Below, one piece after another: positions 8,827 through 16,324 of a stretch of DNA of 47,936 bases; positions within the stretch are counted from its first letter, which is position 1, and every line of letters starts with the position of its first letter. This DNA is from CALDSL01 sp039810245. GTDB taxonomy: Bacteria > Chloroflexota > Anaerolineae > Anaerolineales > Anaerolineaceae. The notes beneath the pieces were generated by a model. That model was given only the letters and a program-made list of their open reading frames with translations. It was not told the DNA's origin and did no database searches. The stretch spans positions 1-47,936 of the forward strand of contig JBDHWQ010000026.1 of NCBI GenBank assembly GCA_039810245.1, given 5' to 3'. The position numbers were made by a program, and so were the translations under genes.

Positions 8827-9264
8827 ATGCCCATCCGCTGTGAAATTGTTTCCCAGGACCGGATTGTCTACCAGGGCGATGTGGATATTTGCGTCATCCC
8901 CGGCGCGGAAGGCGTAATGGGCATCCTGCCCAACCACGCCCCGCTTTTGACGGTCTTGCGCTTTGGGGTGATCACTGTGCGTACCAAAACCAGCGAAGAA
9001 CATTTCACCGTGGCCGGTGGCGTGGTGGAAGTGCAGCCAGACCAGATCACCGTTCTGGCGGATGCTGCCGAAAACGTCGAGGAAATCGACGTCCAGCGCG
9101 CCGAGGCCGCCCGCAAGCGCGCCGAAGAAATGCTCTCACGCGCAATCCCGCAGGATACGGATGCCTATCTGAACCTGCAAGCCGCCCTACGCCGCTCTAC
9201 CCTACGCCTCGATGCGGCTCGGCGCTTCCGCCAGGGCCAGCGCGCCCGCGGTAAAGAAGAATAA
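8827..9264 (+). CDS. atpC: F1Fo ATP synthase subunit epsilon
   Basis: Epsilon couples rotor rotation to catalysis and can inhibit ATP hydrolysis. The 145-residue product has the N-terminal beta sandwich (CEIVSQDRIVYQGDVD, GAEGVMGILPNHAPLLTVL, HFTVAGGVVEVQPDQITVLAD) and a C-terminal helical pair (RAEAARKRAEEML; LNLQAALRRSTLRLDAARR). RBS AAGGAG precedes the ATG. It closes the atpAGDC operon. Confidence 0.95.
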   Translation: MPIRCEIVSQDRIVYQGDVDICVIPGAEGVMGILPNHAPLLTVLRFGVITVRTKTSEEHFTVAGGVVEVQPDQITVLADAAENVEEIDVQRAEAARKRAEEMLSRAIPQDTDAYLNLQAALRRSTLRLDAARRFRQGQRARGKEE

Positions 9265-9283
9265 CCTGGCGTCATTTCCGCGT

Positions 9284-9289
9284 TATAAT
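9284..9289 (+). promoter_or_regulatory. Candidate -10 element upstream of mreB
   Basis: TATAAT preceded by GT, giving GTTATAAT, 78 bases before the mreB start and 19 after the atpC stop. No convincing -35 hexamer is seen 17 bases upstream. The same GTTATAAT form recurs before other genes in the window. Confidence 0.4.
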
Positions 9290-9366
9290 CAGCACGCGAA
9301 GCCCCATCCTCCTGACCAGGGATGCGGCATCATCAGAAAAACAGAAACCTCACCGAAGGAAACCGT

Positions 9367-10374
9367 ATGCCTGTATTTACCAGGGAGCTGGGTATTGACC
9401 TGGGCACGCTGAACACCGTTGTCGCCGAGGGCAACCAGATCCTCATGCAGGAGCCCACCGTTGTCGCCATCGTTGTGGAAGAGCAAAAGATGGTGGAATG
9501 GGGGCAGGCTGCCAAGGATATGGATGGGCGCGTGCCAGAGAGTATTGAAGTGGTGCGCCCGCTTAAAAACGGCGTCATCGCCGAATATGAAATTACCGAA
9601 AAACTGCTCGGCTTTCTGATTAAGAAGGTCAGCGGGCCAATGCTGATATTCCGCCCGCGCGTGATGATCACCGTACCTTACGGCATCACCAGCGTCGAGA
9701 CCCGCGCCGTGCACGAGGCCGGATTGGGCGCCGGCACGCGCGAAGTCTATCTTATCCAACAGCCGCTGGCGGCATCCATCGGCGTTGACCTGCCGATTGG
9801 CACGCCTTCCGGCAATATGCTGTTGTGCATGGGCGGCGGCACGATGCAGGCCGCGGTGCTGGCCATGAACGGCATTGTCACCGCCGAAACCTCGCGCACC
9901 GGCGGGCTGCGTTTCGATGACGCCATTATTGCCTATGTGCGTAAGAAGTACGGCGTGATCATCGGCCAGCCAACCGCCGAGCAGTTAAAGATCCGCATCG
10001 GTGCAGCGCTGCCGCAGGACGCTCAGCAAACCATGGAAGTGCAGGGCCAGGACCAGGTTTCGGCGCTGCCTCGTCCGGTGGTGCTCACCACCGACGACAT
10101 CGTTGAAGCGTTGCAGGACCCGCTCAACGAGGTGGTCAACACGACACGCCGCGTGCTGGAAAAGACGCCCCCCGAGCTCATTTCCGATATCATCGACCGT
10201 GGCGTAGCACTCACCGGCGGCGGCGCGCTGCTGCGCTCGGTGGATAAGTACCTCACCAAGGCCCTTGGCATCCCTGCTTACCTGGTGGATAATCCCACTA
10301 CCTGCACTGCTGAAGGCGCCGCGCGCGCCATCGCCATGCGCGAAGTGTTGCGCCGCAGCCTGCCACCGGTCTAG
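9367..10374 (+). CDS. mreB: Rod-shape actin MreB
   Basis: Bacterial actin that guides lateral wall synthesis. The start at 9367 follows AAGGAAAC and begins MPVFTRELGIDLGTLNTVV, giving 335 residues, normal for MreB. Phosphate 1 motif is GIDLGTLNT, the connecting and adenosine regions include MLLCMGGGTMQAAVLAMNGI and ALTGGGALLRSVDKYL. Several positions differ from textbook MreB, for example VVRPLKNGVIAEYEITEKLL and an MGGGT in place of the common DIGGGT, so this could be an MreB paralogue. No mreC, mreD or rodA is adjacent. It ends at a shared terminator facing rex. Confidence 0.88.
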   Translation: MPVFTRELGIDLGTLNTVVAEGNQILMQEPTVVAIVVEEQKMVEWGQAAKDMDGRVPESIEVVRPLKNGVIAEYEITEKLLGFLIKKVSGPMLIFRPRVMITVPYGITSVETRAVHEAGLGAGTREVYLIQQPLAASIGVDLPIGTPSGNMLLCMGGGTMQAAVLAMNGIVTAETSRTGGLRFDDAIIAYVRKKYGVIIGQPTAEQLKIRIGAALPQDAQQTMEVQGQDQVSALPRPVVLTTDDIVEALQDPLNEVVNTTRRVLEKTPPELISDIIDRGVALTGGGALLRSVDKYLTKALGIPAYLVDNPTTCTAEGAARAIAMREVLRRSLPPV

Positions 10375-10393
10375 AATTTAGGTCGTGAAAATC

Positions 10394-10421
10394 AACGCTG
10401 GCTGCCTCGGCAGCCAGCGTT
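10394..10421. terminator. Bidirectional terminator between mreB and rex
   Basis: AACGCTGGCTG (10394-10404) pairs perfectly with CAGCCAGCGTT (10411-10421) across a six-base loop, an 11-bp stem with T-rich flank on the + side and A-rich flank for the - side. It lies between two convergent genes 54 bases apart. Confidence 0.88.
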
Positions 10422-10428
10422 TTGGTTT

Positions 10429-11043
10429 CTACAGGTAGTAGGTCATGTGCTGCAAGCGCAGGATCGGGTCGATCGCCTCGACGCGCACGTTATCCGGCAC
10501 TGCCAGCGAGATTGGCGCGTAGTTAAGGATGGCTCGCACCCCGGCTTTTACCAGCGCCTCAGCCACTTCCTGCGCGGCAGCCGCCGGCACAGTCAGCATG
10601 GCAATTTTGACCCCCGCTTCGCGCACTGCTGCTTCCATCTCATCCATCCCGCGGATGGTCAGTTCGCCCAGCCGGTGACCGACCTTTTTTGCGTCGATAT
10701 CGAAAGCCAGCACGATGTGAAAGCCGCGGTTGGAAAACCCGGCGTAGCGCGCAATGGCATGCCCCAGGTCTCCCACGCCTACCAGTGCCATATCCCAGGT
10801 GCGATCGACCTTAAGGATTTCCTGTAACTTTTCAATCAGGTAGGTGATAGAGTAGCCGGTGCCCTGCTTGCCAAACTCACCAAATAGCGACAGATCTTTG
10901 CGGATTTGCGCCGCAGAGATGCCCACCTTTGCGCCAATTTCTTGCGAGGAGGTAGTGCGCTGGCCGGCCTGATCCATATAATGCAATGCCTGCAAGTACT
11001 TGGGTAAACGCCCGACGACGATATCAGGAATTTTGATATCCAT
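10429..11043 (-). CDS. rex: Redox-sensing transcriptional repressor Rex
   Basis: Rex senses the NADH/NAD+ ratio and represses fermentation and respiration genes when NADH is low. Start at 11043 (MDIKIPDIVVGRLP) follows GGGGTGG by about eight bases; an ATG at 11082 would add 13 residues and is less likely. The protein then has 204 residues. The N-terminal winged helix is KYLQALHYMDQAGQRTTSS...IGAKVGISAAQIRKDLS, seen in two parts; GEFGKQGTGY is the family linker; the Rossmann domain carries VGVGDLGHAIARY; the C-terminal swapped helix is near PILRLQHMTYYL. No regulated gene can be assigned from context; a partial Rex-type site lies upstream. Confidence 0.95.
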   Translation of the reverse strand: MDIKIPDIVVGRLPKYLQALHYMDQAGQRTTSSQEIGAKVGISAAQIRKDLSLFGEFGKQGTGYSITYLIEKLQEILKVDRTWDMALVGVGDLGHAIARYAGFSNRGFHIVLAFDIDAKKVGHRLGELTIRGMDEMEAAVREAGVKIAMLTVPAAAAQEVAEALVKAGVRAILNYAPISLAVPDNVRVEAIDPILRLQHMTYYL

Positions 11044-11110
11044 GTTCCGCACCACCCCTGGAATGATAAGATTGACGTCCACATCAGTACTGTAGCATAA
11101 TGTTTTCCCT

Positions 11111-11126
11111 CGTGCAATTCTTCACA
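11111..11126 (-). promoter_or_regulatory. Candidate Rex operator upstream of rex
   Basis: On the - strand the 16 bases read TGTGA-N6-GCACG, matching 8 of 10 positions of the Rex palindrome TGTGA-N6-TCACA. It lies about 70 bases before the rex start, beside a weak promoter-like TTGCAC-N17-TACAGT. Autoregulation of rex is known in other bacteria; here it is an inference from a partial match. Confidence 0.4.
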
Positions 11127-11198
11127 CATACCACATCGGTGTACATTTTCCACCAGTTTTCCATCACAGCACTAAACATTAGAAAGAAACCGAATTGG

Positions 11199-11227
11199 TT
11201 GACTCGTCAGGATAGACTCCCTATAAT
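11199..11227 (+). promoter_or_regulatory. Strong consensus promoter driving a non-coding transcript
   Basis: TTGACT (11199-11204), a 17-base spacer and perfect TATAAT (11222-11227). This is the closest match to the sigma70 consensus in the window. No + strand gene follows for more than 6 kb; the bases after it form the structured region at 11232-11587. Confidence 0.85.
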
Positions 11228-11231
11228 GTGG

Positions 11232-11587
11232 GTGAGGGAGCTCTGAGAAATCAGACAGTCCTCACCGGAGCAGAGGTCGGATCAAAAACTTCACACCGGA
11301 TTCCGGTGCACCAACACCCGAACGGTTTGAACCTGATCCAAGACCAAAGCACTCTCCAGGGCCAATAGAATATCCGGTATCAACTGCTGGTGAACATGCG
11401 GCAATTCCAATAGATTCCCAAGTGGAAACCACCAGGATGATGTCCCTACACTGGGACGACCCCCCGGATACGTGCCTGTTAGAGCATCCGCAAGGATAAA
11501 AACGCCAGTCTGTCCGTAGTTTGTTATTTGACGGCTGCTTTATCCCAGGAACGGTGAGCGAACCAAAGGTTACTCGGAGCCCCTCAC
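11232..11587 (+). ncRNA. Candidate structured non-coding RNA, about 356 nt, family unknown
   Basis: No credible protein frame exists on either strand. The 5' end GTGAGGG-A-GCTC (11232-11243) pairs with the 3' end GAGC-CCCTCAC (11577-11587), 11 pairs with one bulged A, which suggests a closed molecule. Inside I see GGTCGGATC (11275-11283) pairing with GATCC-AA-GACC (11335-11345); hairpin CACCGG-ATT-CCGGTG (11294-11308); TATCCGG (11371-11377) with CCGGATA (11464-11470), enclosing CTGGTG/CACCAG (11387-11392, 11430-11435) and hairpin GTCCC/GGGAC (11442-11457); a GCAA tetraloop hairpin (11486-11497); and AACC-AAA-GGTT (11561-11571). I looked for conserved cores of RNase P, tmRNA, SRP RNA and 6S RNA and did not find them. 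The 3' end stops just short of the convergent hpt stop codon. Confidence 0.65.
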
Positions 11588-11599
11588 TATTTAATTCCG

Positions 11600-12181
11600 C
11601 TACTTTTCCTTCCCCAAGAGCGCGCCGGGTTTCAGCACGCCCACAAATGGCAGGTTCCGGTATCGCTCGCGATGGTCTAACCCGTATCCCACCACAAACA
11701 GATCTGGCAGGTCAAAACCTCGATAGCGGATGGGGATGCTCATCAAGCGGTGGGTGGGCTTGTTGAACAGGGTGCACACCTGCAGGCTGGCCGGCTCGCG
11801 TGAGCGCAGGTTGCGCAGCAGGTATGTCAGCGTCAGGCCGGTATCCACCACATCTTCGATAAACAGCACGTGCCGCCCGGCGATGGAGATTTCCAGGTCT
11901 TTCACCAGCCGCACCACGCCTTTTTCGCGCGACTCCTGCGAGTAGCTGCTCACCGCCATAAAATCTACCTCGACCGGGATGGTGATGGCGCGCAGCAGGT
12001 CGGCCATAAAGAACAGAACGCCCTTTAAAACCCCTACCAGGATGATATCTTCGCCAGCATAGTCACGCGATATCTCTGCGCCCAGCTCCTGCACCCGCTG
12101 CTGGATCGCCTCGGTGGTGTAAAGAATTTCCTGGATATCGCCCCAAAATGGCTGGTACTGCTCGGGGACGGGGGTTTTCAT
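11600..12181 (-). CDS. hpt: Hypoxanthine phosphoribosyltransferase
   Basis: Purine salvage enzyme joining hypoxanthine or guanine to PRPP to give IMP or GMP. The 193-residue protein has the PRPP-binding loop VLFIEDVVDTGLTL, the N-terminal VGVLKGVLFFMADL loop, the flexible-loop SSYSQESREKG and the base-binding end DLPDLFVVGYGLDHRERYRNLP. Its ATG overlaps the stop of the upstream gene (ATGA), so translation is probably coupled. It is the last gene of a - strand operon with the PD-(D/E)XK-like and cytidylate-kinase-like genes. Confidence 0.95.
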   Translation of the reverse strand: MKTPVPEQYQPFWGDIQEILYTTEAIQQRVQELGAEISRDYAGEDIILVGVLKGVLFFMADLLRAITIPVEVDFMAVSSYSQESREKGVVRLVKDLEISIAGRHVLFIEDVVDTGLTLTYLLRNLRSREPASLQVCTLFNKPTHRLMSIPIRYRGFDLPDLFVVGYGLDHRERYRNLPFVGVLKPGALLGKEK

Positions 12182-12573
12182 GGTATCTTCCCCTGCGCTC
12201 CGGTGCCGCTGATCTGGCTGGCTTCCTGATCCAGGCCAAACTTAATCATTAAATTGCGCAAGTCCTTACGCTTGAATAACTTAATGTTCACGTCCGGGTA
12301 CAGCTCGCTCATGCGCCGCAGCCGGCGGTTTTTATAGCCGGCCAGCTTGGGGCGCAGCGTGGTCAGTTCAATGTACAAATCCTGCTCGGGCAGGTAGAAA
12401 TCCGGTGAAAATGCCTCGGTCACGTTCCCATCTTTATCCCATTCGATTGGAAACGTACGCGGCTCGTACACCCACCGGATCCCGTAAAAGTCCAGGATAC
12501 GCGCAAAGGCTTCTTCGGTTGGGTGAGAGAATTTGGGTGGAGAGTTGATTTCGGTTTCAGTCGATACAGACAT
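12178..12573 (-). CDS. Small uncharacterised protein with a PD-(D/E)XK-like pattern
   Basis: A 131-residue protein I cannot name. The start at 12573 (MSVSTETEINSPP) is chosen over an ATG at 12651, which would lie deep inside the upstream gene; even so it overlaps that gene by 17 bases. The arrangement EEAFARILDFYGI (E20/E21), FSPDFYLPE (D58) and LYIELTTLR (E69-x-T71), with basic residues after it, follows the E...D...ExK order of the PD-(D/E)XK nuclease fold, but the usual final Lys is a Thr. It could be an inactive or variant member, or a binding protein. It sits between a kinase-like gene and hpt, coupled to both by overlaps, hinting at nucleotide or nucleic acid metabolism. Confidence 0.6.
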   Translation of the reverse strand: MSVSTETEINSPPKFSHPTEEAFARILDFYGIRWVYEPRTFPIEWDKDGNVTEAFSPDFYLPEQDLYIELTTLRPKLAGYKNRRLRRMSELYPDVNIKLFKRKDLRNLMIKFGLDQEASQISGTGAQGKIP

Positions 12574-13156
12574 GCAATTTCTCGGAATTGGGATCGGCGT
12601 TTTGCCGGGAAAGAACTTCGCAGAGGATCGCGGCGGCTGCGCGCGGGTCAATTTTCTCCGTATTGATCACCAGATCGTACAGGTCGGGCGAATCCCAATC
12701 GGATGCATAAAACTTGCGTAAAAAGCTGCGCCGGCTGCGGTCGCTGGCCTCAATTTGCGCCTTGGCTGCCTCGGCGCTGATGCCATGCTCCTGCATCAAT
12801 CGCTCGATGCGCAGGTGCATGGGGGCGATCACGCGCACGTGCAGTGCGCCGGTGCGGCCGTGCAGGATGGCCTGCCCGGCGCGCCCCACGATAACATAAC
12901 GTCCTTCGTCGGCCAGCTCGTTCATCACCTGTACCAGCGCGCGGTGATAAGCGTGCTGCTGTTCCAGCGTCGGTTTGATGCCCAGCAGGCCTAACTCGTC
13001 AATCGTATGCAGCGCCACATCTGGCACACCGGCTCGGCGTGACGCCTCGTTAATGACTTCGCGGTACACCACGCGGAATTGCAAGCGTTCGGCGGCTGCC
13101 TGTGCCACCTCACAACCCAGGCTGCCCAACTGGCGTGAAATTGTCACCACCGTCAT
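12557..13156 (-). CDS. Cytidylate kinase-like family protein
   Basis: A 199-residue P-loop-type protein of the cytidylate-kinase-like family found in many anaerobes. TISRQLGSLGCEVAQAAAER is the variant nucleotide-binding start, VIVGRAGQAILHG and LHVRVIAPMHLRIERLM follow the kinase core, and DRSRRSFLRKFYASDWDSP is the family lid region. The canonical Walker A GxxGxGK(S/T) is not present; this is typical of the family, whose substrate is uncertain. RBS GAGGTGA precedes the ATG. It probably shares a transcript with the PD-(D/E)XK-like gene and hpt. Confidence 0.85.
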   Translation of the reverse strand: MTVVTISRQLGSLGCEVAQAAAERLQFRVVYREVINEASRRAGVPDVALHTIDELGLLGIKPTLEQQHAYHRALVQVMNELADEGRYVIVGRAGQAILHGRTGALHVRVIAPMHLRIERLMQEHGISAEAAKAQIEASDRSRRSFLRKFYASDWDSPDLYDLVINTEKIDPRAAAAILCEVLSRQNADPNSEKLHVCID

Positions 13157-13228
13157 AGGCTCACCTCGTGTAAACCCACACGTCCGGAGATATCCGGCTC
13201 AAAAAAATTATAGCACCGCACCGGTATC

Positions 13229-15466
13229 TTATTTGCCGGAATCGGCCAGCACTTCCAGTCGGATTGTTGTGCTGCCTGGCTGGTCAAACTGGAGCAGCAA
13301 CAGGGGTATAGGCAAAAAGTGCCCCGGCGGATAGGCGTGATCCGGGTCTTCTGGCTGGCGCAGCCACGCGCCCGCATCGACAAAGCTGGTGCTGGTCAAT
13401 GGCATGCTGGCGCTGATGCGCAGCATGCCTAGATCCGGGCTGCCGTATTCCAGGCGGGTCGGGTCATCACTGCTCACCAGCCGGTAACGCCCAGCCCAAC
13501 CAGGCTGCTCGCGCAGCTCGGGAAGTGGCGTCAGACTGAGGGTGCTGCTGCCCGCGGGCATGTTCTCATACGTCACGGTCAGGCTGCGCCCATCGACCGT
13601 GTACGTCTTTTGCGCGCCGTCCGCGCCGTGGAAGCGCACCCAGCCCAGCCCGGCCTCGGCCGTGTATTCCTGCTGCGCTTGACCGGTATCCAGAAATGCG
13701 CCGGCAACGCCGCGCGGATCAGCAAATGCTCCCGCGTCCGGGTCCCATTCCGCGGGATCGCTTAACCCGCTGGTGAACTGCGCGGTGGGGCCGATCCACT
13801 GCTGCAAGCCTGTGACCTCACTGCCAGCCAGCAGCGCCAGCCGCGCGCCGCGCGAATGCAGCACGGCAAACAATCGTTCGGATGCCAGGGAACACACCTG
13901 CCCGCCGTCCGGGTCCGGCTCGCAACTGCTGCGGGCCGCGGGCGCTGCCGCCCATTCTCCGGCCGCAATCAGGTAGCCTGTCTGAGGTAGCAGTGCGTTC
14001 TGCAGCGCAGCGCTGCGCGCGTCTGCGGTAGGTTGCGTCAATTGAAGGTACATCTGTGTCGCCAGCTCGCGCGCAGTGGAGTTCTCCAGCGCGCTGATTT
14101 GCCCCCGCAGGTCTTCGCGTACCTGCGCCCCGTCCGATGGCAGCGCTGGTGAGCACAGCACGTCCGTGCAGTCTCCGGCAAGGATTTCCTGCGCAGAGGT
14201 ATTTGTTGCAAGTTCCAAAAGCCGGGTGCCGTCTAGCGGCTCAATCCAGGCGTGCTGCGCGATGTAGGCCAGCGCCGGCCCGGCGTAGACGGCATCTGCC
14301 CATGGGCTTTCGGGTACGCTGCCGCCCAGCACTGTCAACGTCTTGCCGCCGGAGCGGGCGGCTGCCAGCAGCGCCCGGCGCGTCTCAATCGCAGGCCCTT
14401 GCGCGTCCGCGGGCGTAGGATCGTTTTCCGCCGGTAGGCCCACCAGCCGCAGGTTTTCCACGCGTGTCAGCCCGGCAGGCCCGGTCCGCGTGAAGACCGC
14501 ACGGTAACGGCGCGCCAGAGCAGCGTCCGCCGTGCCGTAGAGAAAATCGCTGGGCAGCATCCCATAGCGCGAGGCAATTCTCCGGCTGGTCTCCAGGCTG
14601 CGCGCACTGGCTGTTGGGTCTCCATACGCCAGGTCTGGCACAAGCAGCAGCCCTTCACGCTGCATCTGCGTCACTAATGCCAGGCCATTCACAAGGTCCA
14701 AACCGGCAAGGCTTTGCGGGTGTTCCAGGTCGAGCAGCGCCAGCGGCACGCGCTGTTTGCGCGCCGCGCTTAATAGCTGATAGAGGCCATGGCGGTGACC
14801 CTCGGGGCCGGTGTGTGCCCCATTCCAGCGACGCAAGGCTTGCGCCGGAGACCCGGCTGGCAGCGCGTTCCAGAATGCCAGCAGCAGTGGGGCACGCGCG
14901 GGCGGCGACCCGGTAAAATCGAATACCTCGCTCGAGTCGCTCGCTACGCCGGCATCCGCTTGGATCATAAATGCCTGAAATCGCAGCTTTTGCAGGTTGA
15001 GCTGCATCCCTTGCAGGTGGAACACAACCATATCCAGCGCGTCATCGCGCTCCAACCAGGGGACTGCCCCGCTGGTGGTGCGTCCGTCCGCGCCGGTCAC
15101 CGTCGCCAGTCCATCCTGCGGGGCGCTGATCAGAAAATCCCATTCCAGGGCGGCGTCCTCGCCCCACGGCAGCGCTCGTAACCCACCCGCCCGGTCGTCG
15201 ATCGCCAGGATGGCACGCACGGGCAGTTCGGGCGACAGGTCAAGCACATCAAGACGCACACTGGGCTGCCCCTGTTCCAACCTCACCGATGCCGCTACCA
15301 GGTCGTAGGCTGGGTCGGTTTCGCCATCACCAAACACGGCACGCAGGTCTACTGCGCGCCAACCATTGGCCGCCGGTTGGTCCGCAATTATATCCACCGC
15401 TTGCAACCGACCACAGCCTGCCACCGCGAGCGTGAAGGCCAGCCATAGGTTCAGGATTCGTCTCAT
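13229..15466 (-). CDS. Large lipoprotein of unknown function
   Basis: A 745-residue protein with a lipoprotein signal peptide: MRRILNLWLAFTLAVAGC, Cys18 in a VAGC lipobox. I do not recognise a family. After an N-terminal beta-rich region (about 25-190, carbohydrate-binding or bulk structural in look) comes a segment with alternating hydrophobic strands and helices (about 195-420: LLLAFWNALPAG, RVPLALLDLEHPQ, GLLLVPDLAYGDP, LTVLGGSVPESPW) that reads like a deacetylase- or hydrolase-type barrel, and then a C-terminal beta domain. Four Cys in EILAGDCTDVLCSP and SSCEPDPDGGQVCSL could form disulfides. A TATGAT box only eight bases before the ATG suggests a very short leader. Confidence 0.75.
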   Translation of the reverse strand: MRRILNLWLAFTLAVAGCGRLQAVDIIADQPAANGWRAVDLRAVFGDGETDPAYDLVAASVRLEQGQPSVRLDVLDLSPELPVRAILAIDDRAGGLRALPWGEDAALEWDFLISAPQDGLATVTGADGRTTSGAVPWLERDDALDMVVFHLQGMQLNLQKLRFQAFMIQADAGVASDSSEVFDFTGSPPARAPLLLAFWNALPAGSPAQALRRWNGAHTGPEGHRHGLYQLLSAARKQRVPLALLDLEHPQSLAGLDLVNGLALVTQMQREGLLLVPDLAYGDPTASARSLETSRRIASRYGMLPSDFLYGTADAALARRYRAVFTRTGPAGLTRVENLRLVGLPAENDPTPADAQGPAIETRRALLAAARSGGKTLTVLGGSVPESPWADAVYAGPALAYIAQHAWIEPLDGTRLLELATNTSAQEILAGDCTDVLCSPALPSDGAQVREDLRGQISALENSTARELATQMYLQLTQPTADARSAALQNALLPQTGYLIAAGEWAAAPAARSSCEPDPDGGQVCSLASERLFAVLHSRGARLALLAGSEVTGLQQWIGPTAQFTSGLSDPAEWDPDAGAFADPRGVAGAFLDTGQAQQEYTAEAGLGWVRFHGADGAQKTYTVDGRSLTVTYENMPAGSSTLSLTPLPELREQPGWAGRYRLVSSDDPTRLEYGSPDLGMLRISASMPLTSTSFVDAGAWLRQPEDPDHAYPPGHFLPIPLLLLQFDQPGSTTIRLEVLADSGK

Positions 15467-15522
15467 AACGGGTTATCATATCACAGCCGGGTGACAAACA
15501 TGCACGGTGCTGGCAATAAACA

Positions 15523-15550
15523 GCCCCCCTCGGTTGCACCAGAGAGGGGC
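15523..15550 (-). terminator. Terminator downstream of the zinc peptidase gene
   Basis: GCCCCCCTC (15523-15531) pairs with GAGAGGGGC (15542-15550) with one mismatch. On the - strand the stem is followed by TGTTTATT, 25 bases after the stop codon of the peptidase gene. Confidence 0.65.
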
Positions 15551-15574
15551 TTCTTATCTTGTTCTTTACCTGCG

Positions 15575-16288
15575 TCAGTTATCGCGCGAGCGGCCCATCA
15601 ACAGGAAGGCGTAATAGAGTATGGTCGAGATTGCCTGCACAGCGCCGGCCACATAGGTCAGCGCGGCCGCGTCAAGCACGGCATTGATACCGGCCATCTC
15701 CTGGCCGTAGATCACGCCCGAGGTTTCCAGCCATGCTTTTGCCCGTTTGGAAGCGTTGAATTCTACCGGCAGCGTGATCAGCGCGAACACGGCCGTGGCG
15801 GCGAACAGAAGCAGCCCGGCCCACGCAATGCGCGTGCCGATTGTGCCGGCCATGAACAGACCCACCATGAAGATGATTGGGCCCAGCCACGAGCCGATCT
15901 GTACCGAGGGAACCATCAGCGAGCGCAGGTTGAGGAAGGCGTAGCGCTGGCTATCTTGCACCGCGTGACCGGCCTCGTGTGCCGCCACGCCGGCCGCCGC
16001 CACGCTGTTGCTGCCGTAAACGCCCTGGCTCAGTCGCAGCACCTTGGTGCGCGGGTCGTAATGGTCGCTCAACATGCCGGCCACCGGCTCAATGCGCACG
16101 TTTTGTAAGCCGTTGCTATCCAGCATGCGCCGCGCCACATCCGCCCCGGTAAGGCCGGTGTAGGTGCGCACCTGCGAATAGCGGTTGAAGGCGCCTTTTA
16201 CCTTGAACTGCGCCCACAAGCCGAGCAGTAGGGCGGGCAGGCTGAACAGGATATACAGTCCATAGCCTGGGAACAAAAAGGGGTACAT
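15575..16288 (-). CDS. YugP-type neutral zinc metallopeptidase
   Basis: A 237-residue membrane protein of the Zn_peptidase_2 (YugP) family. The zinc site is HEAGH (His104, Glu105, His108), inside AAAGVAAHEAGHAVQDSQRY. A hydrophobic segment sits at residues 8-26 and two more at about 130-170, with a further one near the C-terminus (AGAVQAISTILYYAFLLMG). The LPVEFNASKRA stretch after the third segment is a strong family signature and supplies a likely third ligand (Glu). Substrates are unknown. It lies directly downstream of an M50 protease gene on the same strand (36-base gap). Confidence 0.92.
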   Translation of the reverse strand: MYPFLFPGYGLYILFSLPALLLGLWAQFKVKGAFNRYSQVRTYTGLTGADVARRMLDSNGLQNVRIEPVAGMLSDHYDPRTKVLRLSQGVYGSNSVAAAGVAAHEAGHAVQDSQRYAFLNLRSLMVPSVQIGSWLGPIIFMVGLFMAGTIGTRIAWAGLLLFAATAVFALITLPVEFNASKRAKAWLETSGVIYGQEMAGINAVLDAAALTYVAGAVQAISTILYYAFLLMGRSRDN

Positions 16289-16324
16289 GAGGTCTCTCTT
16301 TCTCCGAAGATTTAATCGTTTTCG

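Noticed and set aside
11232..11587. RNase P RNA or tmRNA at this place
   Set aside because: The end-pairing and size fit, but the conserved RNase P cores, tmRNA ends with a T-arm and CCA, and a tag frame are not present.
11521..11766. 81-codon + strand frame crossing the RNA 3' end and hpt
   Set aside because: It runs antisense into hpt, has no ribosome site and no recognisable motif.
12178..12573. Restriction endonuclease or Vsr-type repair enzyme
   Set aside because: No partner methylase, no zinc Cys/His set of Vsr, and the final catalytic Lys is absent; only the general fold pattern is supported.
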